Shown here piece after piece: positions 57,770-64,000 of a stretch of DNA of 64,000 nucleotides. The stretch lies in contig JAUYQH010000032.1 of the NCBI GenBank assembly GCA_030697365.1, forward strand, positions 1-64,000. The letters are read 5' to 3'. The notes under the pieces were generated by a model that did no database searches, was not told where the DNA came from, and saw only the letters and a program-made list of their open reading frames with translations. Within the stretch, counting starts at the first letter, position 1; the number at the start of each line of letters is the position of its first letter. Position numbers and translations under genes: made by a program. This stretch comes from Novosphingobium sp. Lineage in GTDB: Bacteria > Pseudomonadota > Alphaproteobacteria > Sphingomonadales > Sphingomonadaceae.

Positions 57770-58462
57770 ATGATCGACCTGTTCGGCGGCGACGCTTACG
57801 GCTCCCAGGGACGCTTCACCCGCGAACCGGTGACCGGGGCGCTGGTGCCTATGGTGATTGAGAACACCAGCCGCGGCGAACGCAGTTTCGACATCTTCAG
57901 CCGGATGCTGCGCGAACGGATCGTGTTCGTGACCGGCGAGGTCGAAGACCAGATGGCCGCCCTGATCGTCGCCCAGCTGCTGTTCCTCGAAAGCGAGAAT
58001 CCGTCGAAGGACATTTCGATGTACATCAACTCGCCGGGCGGGGTGGTCACCGCGGGCATGGCGATCCACGACACCATGCAATACATCCGCCCGCGCGTGT
58101 CGACCGTGTGCATCGGCCAGGCCGCTTCGATGGGCAGTTTCCTTCTCGCCGCGGGCGAGCCGGGCATGCGGATCGCGCTGCCCAACGCGCGGATCATGGT
58201 CCACCAGCCCTCGGGCGGGGCGCGCGGCATGGCCAGCGACATCCAGATCCAGGCGCGCGAAATCCTCCGCCTGCGCGAGCGGCTCAACACGCTCTACGTC
58301 AAGTACACCGGCAAGACGCTCGACGAAATCGAACGCGCGCTCGATCGCGACACCTTCCTCGAGGCGGACGAGGCCAAGGAGTTCGGGATCGTCGACAAAG
58401 TGTTCGAATCGCGCCCCGATGCCGACAAGGCCGGGGAGGAAGGCGGCCCGGCCAGCAAGTAG
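57770..58462 (+). CDS. clpP: ATP-dependent Clp protease proteolytic subunit
   Basis: 230 residues. Catalytic triad context: Ser in [14 protein letters not shown], His in [11 protein letters not shown], Asp in the later [16 protein letters not shown] region. It also has the [16 protein letters not shown] substrate-binding segment. Forms the tetradecameric chamber served by ClpX, whose gene lies 148 bp downstream. Good Shine-Dalgarno (GAGAGGGA). Confidence 0.96.
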   Translation: MIDLFGGDAYGSQGRFTREPVTGALVPMVIENTSRGERSFDIFSRMLRERIVFVTGEVEDQMAALIVAQLLFLESENPSKDISMYINSPGGVVTAGMAIHDTMQYIRPRVSTVCIGQAASMGSFLLAAGEPGMRIALPNARIMVHQPSGGARGMASDIQIQAREILRLRERLNTLYVKYTGKTLDEIERALDRDTFLEADEAKEFGIVDKVFESRPDADKAGEEGGPASK

Positions 58463-58610
58463 GGAAGCGTAAAGGCTGGCGCTTCAGCCCGCCGTAAGGT
58501 CTGCCGCTTATCATGGCGGCGATGGTGCAAGGCGCGCCGTGAGTTGATTAAATGCGACTCCAGACTAGAGTCGCCGAGTCTTGCCCCGCGTGGGCGTCAC
58601 AGGATCGAAG

Positions 58611-59873
58611 ATGACCAAGCTTTCCGGATCGGACACCAAGAGCACGCTTTACTGCAGTTTCTGCGGCAAATCGCAGCACGAGGTGCGCAAGCTCATCGCC
58701 GGGCCGACGGTGTTCATCTGCGACGAATGCGTCGAGCTGTGCAACGACATCATCCGCGAAGAGACCAAGGCCGGGATCGCCGGCAAGAAGGACGGCGGGG
58801 TACCTTCACCGCGTGACATTTTCACGACGCTCAACGATTACGTGATCGGCCAGGACCGCGCCAAGCGCGTGCTGTCGGTCGCGGTGCACAACCACTACAA
58901 GCGGCTCAAGCACAGCGGCAAGTCAGGCGACGTCGAGCTGGCCAAGTCGAACATCCTGCTCGTCGGGCCGACCGGCAGCGGCAAGACGCTGCTCGCCCAG
59001 ACGCTGGCGCGCACGCTCGACGTGCCCTTCACGATGGCCGATGCGACCACGCTGACCGAAGCCGGCTATGTCGGCGAGGACGTCGAGAACATCATTCTCA
59101 AGCTGCTTCAGTCGAGCGACTACAACGTCGAGAAGGCCCAGCAGGGGATCGTCTACATCGACGAGATCGACAAGATCAGCCGCAAGGCGGAAAACCCCAG
59201 CATCACCCGCGACGTATCGGGCGAGGGGGTTCAGCAGGCGCTGCTCAAGCTGATGGAGGGGACCACCGCCAGCGTTCCCCCGCAGGGCGGGCGCAAGCAT
59301 CCGCAGCAGGAATTCCTCCAGGTCGACACCACCAACATCTTGTTCATCTGCGGCGGGGCGTTCGCAGGGCTGGAAAAGATCATCGCCGATCGCCTCCAGA
59401 AGCGCTCGATCGGCTTCGGCGCGCACGTCGCCGATCCCGACAAGCGTCGCGTAGGCGAACTGCTCCAGAAGGCCGAGCCCGAGGATCTGCTCAAGTTCGG
59501 GCTGATCCCCGAATTCGTCGGCCGCCTGCCGGTGATCGCCACGCTCGAAGACCTCGACATCGAGGCGCTGGTCAAGATCCTCAGCGAGCCCAAGAACGCG
59601 CTGGTCAAGCAGTATGCCAAGCTGTTCGATCTGGAAGAGGTTACCCTGACCTTCACCGCCGACGCGCTGGAGACGATCGCCAAGCGCGCGATCGAACGCA
59701 AGACCGGTGCGCGCGGACTGCGCTCGATCGTCGAATCGATCCTGCTCGACACGATGTTCGACCTCCCCACGCTCGAAGGCGTGAGCGAGGTGGTGGTCGA
59801 CAAGGACGTGGTCGAGGGCCGCAAGGAACCCGTCCAGGTGCTGACCGGCGACCGAAAGGAAGAGGCGGCTTAA
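58611..59873 (+). CDS. clpX: ATP-dependent Clp protease ATPase subunit
   Basis: 420 residues. N-terminal zinc finger ([21 protein letters not shown]), Walker [13 protein letters not shown], Walker [11 protein letters not shown], the [21 protein letters not shown] region, and the C-terminal GARGLRSI sensor-2. It unfolds substrates for ClpP. Start at ATG 58611 is the standard N-terminus (MTKLSG); an ATG 10 codons upstream is not typical. Confidence 0.97.
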   Translation: MTKLSGSDTKSTLYCSFCGKSQHEVRKLIAGPTVFICDECVELCNDIIREETKAGIAGKKDGGVPSPRDIFTTLNDYVIGQDRAKRVLSVAVHNHYKRLKHSGKSGDVELAKSNILLVGPTGSGKTLLAQTLARTLDVPFTMADATTLTEAGYVGEDVENIILKLLQSSDYNVEKAQQGIVYIDEIDKISRKAENPSITRDVSGEGVQQALLKLMEGTTASVPPQGGRKHPQQEFLQVDTTNILFICGGAFAGLEKIIADRLQKRSIGFGAHVADPDKRRVGELLQKAEPEDLLKFGLIPEFVGRLPVIATLEDLDIEALVKILSEPKNALVKQYAKLFDLEEVTLTFTADALETIAKRAIERKTGARGLRSIVESILLDTMFDLPTLEGVSEVVVDKDVVEGRKEPVQVLTGDRKEEAA

Positions 59874-59887
59874 GGCGCCACTGACGG

Positions 59888-60133
59888 TTGATCTCGGCGC
59901 GTACTAAGCGTTGGATCGCATCACTGGTTGGAGCTGGCGCTACGATAGCTGTAGCGACAGCGCTAGCCGGGCCCGTCGGGTTTGTCGCCGCCGCCTCTCT
60001 GTCGCTGCTCGCCGTGGTTTGGCGCCACGACAACAATCTTGGCACCTGCCTTCCACTGGCAGTTCTGTTCCTGCTCATTTGCGGCGTACTTGCTCTTTTG
60101 TTCGTCCTGATGAGGTTGGCGCATCCGGGGTAA
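59888..60133 (+). CDS. Small membrane protein, unknown function
   Basis: 81 residues from TTG 59888, with two to three hydrophobic segments (WIASLVGAGATIAVATALAGPVGFVAAASLSLLAVVW; LPLAVLFLLICGVLALLFVLM). It lies 14 bp after clpX in the same direction. The composition is less GC-rich than its neighbours. Weak start evidence; possibly a recently acquired small gene. Confidence 0.45.
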   Translation: MISARTKRWIASLVGAGATIAVATALAGPVGFVAAASLSLLAVVWRHDNNLGTCLPLAVLFLLICGVLALLFVLMRLAHPG

Positions 60134-60165
60134 TCGAACTTGGCAGTGCAAGTGCTGCGCCACCT

Positions 60166-60227
60166 GATCCTCCCTGTCGCGAAGCGATGGGGAGGGGGAC
60201 CGCCCGCGAAGCGGGTGGTGGAGGGGT
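60166..60227 (+). repeat. Dispersed repeat, left copy beside the DUF559 gene
   Basis: Starts GATCCTCCCTGTCGCGAAGC, then GGGGAGGGGGACCGC, and ends GTGGTGGAGGGGT. It abuts the stop codon of the DUF559 gene. Inverted relative to the copy at 60588-60649. Confidence 0.8.
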
Positions 60228-60586
60228 TAGCACCCCATCCGGTCACGGCACGCCGCGACGACCGCTTCGGCCATCTCGATCGGCGAGAGCAGCACGTCCT
60301 TCGCCGGTATTCTCAAGATTCCGATCCCATGTCCGGCGATCACCGCATCACGCTTTTCATCGTGTTGGGGCTGATCACCCATATTGTGGACGATCCCATC
60401 GACTTCGATGCCGAGCTTCGCCTCGGCGCAATAGAAATCGATCACGTATTTTTCCACGGCGTGCTGGCGGCGGAACTTGACGCCACCCGCCCGACGCCTG
60501 ACTTCGCGCCACAGCAGCACTTCAGGCAGCGTCATCTTGCGGCGGAGGCGGCGGGCCTTGGCGTAATCGTTGTCGCGTTGGCGCAT
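60227..60586 (-). CDS. DUF559 endonuclease-like protein
   Basis: 119 residues. PD-(D/E)XK-like core: a region FRRQHAVEKYVIDFYCAEAK followed by LGIEVDGIVH, the Asp and Glu-x-Asp pattern of VSR/DUF559 nucleases. It starts at ATG 60586, immediately inside a repeat element that supplies its GGAGG Shine-Dalgarno. Its TAA is immediately inside the inverted copy on the other side. The gene thus occupies precisely the space between two inverted repeat copies. The function in this family is not established. Confidence 0.85.
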   Translation of the reverse strand: MRQRDNDYAKARRLRRKMTLPEVLLWREVRRRAGGVKFRRQHAVEKYVIDFYCAEAKLGIEVDGIVHNMGDQPQHDEKRDAVIAGHGIGILRIPAKDVLLSPIEMAEAVVAACRDRMGC

Positions 60587-60587
60587 T

Positions 60588-60649
60588 ACCCCTCCACCAC
60601 TCGCTTCGCGAGCGGTCCCCCTCCCCATTGCTGCGCAACGGGGAGGATC
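60588..60649 (-). repeat. Dispersed repeat, inverted copy upstream of the DUF559 gene
   Basis: Reads on the minus strand as GATCCTCCCCGTTGCGCAGC, ATGGGGAGGGGGACCGCTCG and GTGGTGGAGGGGT, matching 60166-60227 closely. It provides the ribosome-binding site of the nuclease gene. Confidence 0.8.
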
Positions 60650-60657
60650 AAGTCAAA

Positions 60658-60723
60658 ATCCTCCCTGTCCCGCAGGGATGGGGAGGGGGACCGCCAGACG
60701 TAGTCCCGTGGTAGGGGAGGGGT
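60658..60723 (+). repeat. Dispersed repeat, third copy
   Basis: ATCCTCCCTGTCCCGCAGGG, GGGGAGGGGGACCGCC and a variant end GTGGTAGGGGAGGGGT. Same orientation as the left copy. It lies at the end of the CDF transporter gene. Confidence 0.75.
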
Positions 60724-60727
60724 AGCG

Positions 60728-61639
60728 TCAAACCACCCCCGCCGGTTCCAGCACACACTCTGCCGCGGTCTCTACCTGCACCGTTGCATGCCCGATCCCG
60801 AAATCGTGCGCCAGATCGTGCGCCAGCTCATGCAGGAACCCGTCTCCTGGATGCCCGCCGGGGATCACCAGGTGCGCGGTCAGCGCGGTCTCGGTGGTAC
60901 TCATCGGCCAGATGTGGAGATCGTGGACTGCACTGACCCCCGGCCGGGCGGCGAGGAACGCGCGCACCGCCGCCTCGTCGATCCCTTCGGGCACCGCAAG
61001 CAGCGCCATCTTCAGCGCATCCTTGAGCAGCCCCCAGGTGCCCCACGCGATCACCGCGACGATGACGAGGCTTGTCGCGGGGTCGATCCACGCCTTGCCG
61101 GTCCACAGCACCAGCACCCCGGCAATCACTACTCCCGCGCTGACCGCGGCGTCGGCGGCCATGTGGAGGAACGCGCCGCGGATGTTGAGATCGGTCTTGC
61201 GCCCGCGCAGGAACAGCAGCGCGGTGGCGGTGTTGATCACGATCCCGACCGAGGCGACCGCAATCATCGTCCAACCGGCGACCGGCTGCGGGTCGCTCAG
61301 CCGACGCAGCGTTTCGACCAGGATCGCCCCCAGCGCGACCAGCAGCAGCGCGGCGTTGGCAAGTGCGGCGAGAATCGAGCTGCTCTTGAAGCCATAGGTG
61401 AATCGCTCGCTCGGCGGGCGCGCGGCGAGAACGCTGGCGCCCCACGCGACCAGCAGCCCGAGCACGTCGGACAAGTTGTGCCCGGCGTCCGCGACCAGTG
61501 CCATCGAACCCGAAACGATCCCCGCCGTCGCCTCGATCACCACGAACGCGGTGTTGAGCACGACCCCCAGCGCGAACGCGCGGCCATGACCCGCAGGCGG
61601 CCGGGCGTGATGATGGTGATGGTCGTGACCGGTGCTCAT
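60728..61639 (-). CDS. Cation diffusion facilitator (zinc/cobalt efflux type)
   Basis: 303 residues. His-rich N-terminus (GHDHHHHHARP), six TM helices, metal-site motifs ADAGHNLSD in TM2 and HMAADAAVS in TM5, and a cytoplasmic C-terminal domain (HDLHIWPMSTTETALTAHL). It matches the ZitB/CzcD group that exports zinc and related divalent cations. It is located 377 bp from the divergent Oar-like gene. Confidence 0.93.
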   Translation of the reverse strand: MSTGHDHHHHHARPPAGHGRAFALGVVLNTAFVVIEATAGIVSGSMALVADAGHNLSDVLGLLVAWGASVLAARPPSERFTYGFKSSSILAALANAALLLVALGAILVETLRRLSDPQPVAGWTMIAVASVGIVINTATALLFLRGRKTDLNIRGAFLHMAADAAVSAGVVIAGVLVLWTGKAWIDPATSLVIVAVIAWGTWGLLKDALKMALLAVPEGIDEAAVRAFLAARPGVSAVHDLHIWPMSTTETALTAHLVIPGGHPGDGFLHELAHDLAHDFGIGHATVQVETAAECVLEPAGVV

Positions 61640-62015
61640 CAGGCGGTGGTAGCGCGTCCGCGGCGGTCTGTCAGGGGCCGCCTCTTGCTGACACCGTTGT
61701 AAAATTGCCGCAGTACGGCAGGATTCGCTCCGACAACCGGAAACCGTGAAAATTCGCCATTCTGCGCGATCACTCGGTCACGTTCGGTAATAATAGGACT
61801 CAAATTGGCGCCGCCTGGTAACAGACTTGCCGCGGTCGGGGGGTTTGCGGCGGACGCCCGGCCCACTGTCAACAGCGCGTCACAAATCGCGGTTCAGAGG
61901 GCGCGCGGGTCTTTGTAGAAGCGCCCGCGGCCTGCACCCGGATGCGAGTCGCGGGGACAGGGTTCACACGCCTTTTATGACGGCGCCGGGTATCCGGCCA
62001 ACTGGGGTTTCGACG
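61640..62015. other. Gene-free region upstream of the Oar-like receptor
   Basis: Separates two divergent genes. AT-richer patches occur (61700-61710 and 61785-61805), but no promoter pair is certain. Open frames here are shadows. Confidence 0.5.
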
Positions 62016-64000
62016 ATGCAGCTCAAGTATTTCCTCGCGGCCAGCGCGGCCAGCCTTTCGCTCGCCGGCGGCCTTGTCGCACCGGCCCACGCGCAGGAAA
62101 CCAGTTCGTCGGTGCGCGGCACCGTGTCGAGCAACGCAGGCGGGGTTTCCGGCGCCCAGGTGACCGTGGTGCACGAACCCTCGGGCACGACCTCGACAAC
62201 GTCCACGGATGCGAGCGGCAACTTCTCCGCCACTGGCCTGCGCGTGGGCGGGCCTTTCACCGTGAGCGTGGAGGCGGCGGGCTATGAGGGCGCCCAGGTC
62301 ACCGACCTCTTCCTGCAGGCCGGCACGCCGTATCGCCTGCCGGTGTTGCTTGAAACGCAGCAGGAAATCGTGGTCACCGCTTCGGCGCTCAGGGGAGCGC
62401 TCGAGACCTCGACGGGTCCTATCACGGCGCTCAACCGCGAGGACATTGAAGGTGTGGCCTCGATCAACCGCGACGTGCGAGACCTGGCGCGCCGGGATCC
62501 CTTCGCGACCATTGACCTGACCAACAGCCGGACGATCGAGATCGCCGGCAACAACGGTCGCCTCAATCGCTTCTCGGTCGATGGCGTCGCCTTCGGTGAC
62601 GACTTCGGACTCAACAATGGCGGCTTGCCGACCAGCCGCGGCCCGGTTCCGTTCGACGCGATCGAGCAGTTTGCCGTGAAGGTCGCGCCATTCGACATCA
62701 CCGAGGGCAATTTCCAGGGCGGAGCGATCAACGTCGTGCTGCGTTCGGGCGGCAACCGGCTGCGTGGCGGCGCCTTCTTCAGCTATACCGACGACAAGCT
62801 GACGGGCGACACCACGCGCGGCCGATCGGTCGATCTCGAGTTCGACAGCAAGCAATATGGCGGCGTGCTGTCGGGACCGATCATTCGCGACAAGCTGTTC
62901 TTCATGGTGGCTTACGAAAAGTCCGAAGAAAGCGATCCGTTCGACAGCGGACCCCAGGGCCAGGGGTTTGCTGCGCCGATTCCCAATCTGGCGGCTGCCC
63001 AGGTGGACCAGATCAGCCAAATCGCCCAGTCGCGGTATTCGTACGATACCCTGGGGGTCATCCGGAACGGCATCGAGGAAGACGAGAAGATCGTCACCAA
63101 GCTCGACTGGAACGTGACAGACGACCATCGCGCCTCGCTCACCTATATCCGCAACATCGGCAACCAGGCCAACCAGCGCAACACCTCGACCAGCACGACC
63201 GCGCCCAGCCTGGGCCTTTTCTCGACCGGCTACGAGCTGACCGAGGAAGTCAATTCGGGGGTCTTCCAGCTGAACTCGAGCTGGGCGGACAACTTCTCGA
63301 CCGAGTTGCGCGTGTCGTACCGCGACTACAATCGAGGCCAGATTTCCTATGGCGAAAAGACCCTCGGGCAGATTTCGGTGTGCCTCGATCCCGCGGCGAC
63401 AGGCAGTCTTCTGGCTTGCTCGACAGGCGTGCCGCGCGTGATCTTCGGGCCCGACCAGTTCCGTCATGCCAATGCGCTGAATACCGAAAACCTCGGGGCG
63501 GAATTCAAGGCCACTCTGACAGCCGGGGATCACAGCTTCAAGTTCCTTGCCGGTTATGCCGATCTGGATGTGTTCAATCTGTTCGTCCCGAACAGCCTGG
63601 GGGTTTACTATTTCGATTCGGTCGCCGATTTCCAGGCAGGGCGCGCGGGTTCGCTGACACTGCAGAATGCGGTGCCGAGCCTTGATCCGAACGACGGGGC
63701 CGCCGAGTTCAGTGCGCAGACCTATAGCTTCGGGCTGCAGGACGATTGGCAGATCGCCGATACTCTGGGGCTGACGATCGGGCTTCGTTACGATTTGCTC
63801 GGCGACGAAGTCGCGCCGCCGCTCAACCTCAACTTCCTGAACCGTCACGGCTTCCACAACCGATCGACGTTCCGCGGCAAAGGCGTGCTGCAGCCGCGGC
63901 TGGGCTTCACCTGGGAGGCAACGGACAGGCTGATCGTCCGCGGCGGCGCCGGCGTCTTCGCCGGCGGCTCGCCCAACGTCTTCTTGTCCAACAGCTTTTC
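62016..64000 (+). CDS. Oar-like TonB-dependent receptor with carboxypeptidase-regulatory-like domain (3' end cut off)
   Basis: An open frame of at least 661 codons from ATG 62016 that runs off the right edge. Signal peptide MQLKYFLAASAASLSLAGGL, ending AHAQ. Then a beta-sandwich domain of about 80 residues (SVRGTVSSNAGGVSGAQVTV, TDASGNFSATGLRVGG), a TonB-box region QQEIVVTASALRG, the plug (NRFSVDGVAFGDDFG, INVVLRSGGNRLRG) and the start of the barrel. This is the architecture of Oar/OmpA-related receptors that export or import large ligands. The long open frame on the opposite strand (61869-63857) is a shadow of this gene. Confidence 0.9.
   Translation, partial: MQLKYFLAASAASLSLAGGLVAPAHAQETSSSVRGTVSSNAGGVSGAQVTVVHEPSGTTSTTSTDASGNFSATGLRVGGPFTVSVEAAGYEGAQVTDLFLQAGTPYRLPVLLETQQEIVVTASALRGALETSTGPITALNREDIEGVASINRDVRDLARRDPFATIDLTNSRTIEIAGNNGRLNRFSVDGVAFGDDFGLNNGGLPTSRGPVPFDAIEQFAVKVAPFDITEGNFQGGAINVVLRSGGNRLRGGAFFSYTDDKLTGDTTRGRSVDLEFDSKQYGGVLSGPIIRDKLFFMVAYEKSEESDPFDSGPQGQGFAAPIPNLAAAQVDQISQIAQSRYSYDTLGVIRNGIEEDEKIVTKLDWNVTDDHRASLTYIRNIGNQANQRNTSTSTTAPSLGLFSTGYELTEEVNSGVFQLNSSWADNFSTELRVSYRDYNRGQISYGEKTLGQISVCLDPAATGSLLACSTGVPRVIFGPDQFRHANALNTENLGAEFKATLTAGDHSFKFLAGYADLDVFNLFVPNSLGVYYFDSVADFQAGRAGSLTLQNAVPSLDPNDGAAEFSAQTYSFGLQDDWQIADTLGLTIGLRYDLLGDEVAPPLNLNFLNRHGFHNRSTFRGKGVLQPRLGFTWEATDRLIVRGGAGVFAGGSPNVFLSNSF

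Noticed and set aside
61869..63857. 662-codon open frame on the minus strand
   Set aside because: Antisense shadow of the Oar-like receptor, whose sense frame has a signal peptide, plug and barrel motifs. High GC produces such antisense frames.

Overview
The window comes from a high-GC alphaproteobacterium, most likely of the order Sphingomonadales. The evidence is the gene content and gene style: a methionine synthase that appears to be split, GapR, a DUF1244 protein, two large TonB-dependent receptors, a Tat-type PhoX protein, a VPEP-type PEP-CTERM protein, and many short GC-rich palindromic repeats between genes. It is mostly core chromosome with a few accessory patches. No prophage, transposase gene, CRISPR array or rRNA was seen. 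One tRNA gene (Leu, anticodon UAG) is present.

Layout. 1-3.05 kb: a methionine-cycle operon on the minus strand, sahR-metF-metH(N-terminal part), with a perfect 22-bp palindrome at the sahR start. 3.2-4.7 kb: two small lipoproteins and a MaoC-like dehydratase. 4.7-8.8 kb: a minus-strand operon with 4-bp overlaps at every junction (pabB-pabC fusion, aminotransferase, RluA-type pseudouridine synthase, arfB). 8.85-10.4 kb: a HerA-like ATPase. 10.5-13.2 kb: an EF-hand protein, response regulator and sensor kinase operon. 13.4-18.9 kb: glyoxalase-like protein, aminopeptidase P, S9 oligopeptidase and alanine dehydrogenase. 19.2-24.3 kb: a GspC-like PDZ protein, PhoX and a TonB-dependent receptor. 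24.4-29.7 kb: a CPA2 antiporter, then a divergent pair (PD40 beta-propeller protein against a winged-helix/TPR membrane regulator); a 93-bp relic of a second antiporter gene lies beyond the regulator. 29.8-32.5 kb: a large metzincin-like protease with no signal peptide and a small partner gene. 33-38.3 kb: ftsK, a ThiE-like protein, the YggS protein and pyruvate kinase.

38.3-44.4 kb: DUF1244, gapR, an amidohydrolase, YbjQ, YebC and ruvC-ruvA-ruvB, with a parDE toxin-antitoxin pair between ruvA and ruvB. 44.7-45.8 kb: a Ser/Thr-repeat PEP-CTERM protein. 45.8-55.2 kb: membrane protein, cyclase, aconitase, EamA transporter, L,D-transpeptidase, PYROXD2-like oxidoreductase, a 43-residue protein coupled to exported MsrA, and a Fur-family regulator. 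55.4-59.9 kb: tRNA-Leu and the tig-clpP-clpX protein quality-control block. 59.9-64 kb: a small membrane protein, a DUF559 nuclease bounded by inverted repeats, a cation diffusion facilitator, and an Oar-like TonB-dependent receptor cut off by the right edge.

The most interesting features are the signal-less metzincin with its small partner, the DUF559 gene whose two ends abut inverted repeat copies, the toxin-antitoxin pair inside the ruv cluster, the direct repeats of antiporter sequence around the PD40/regulator module, and the SahR gene with its operator.
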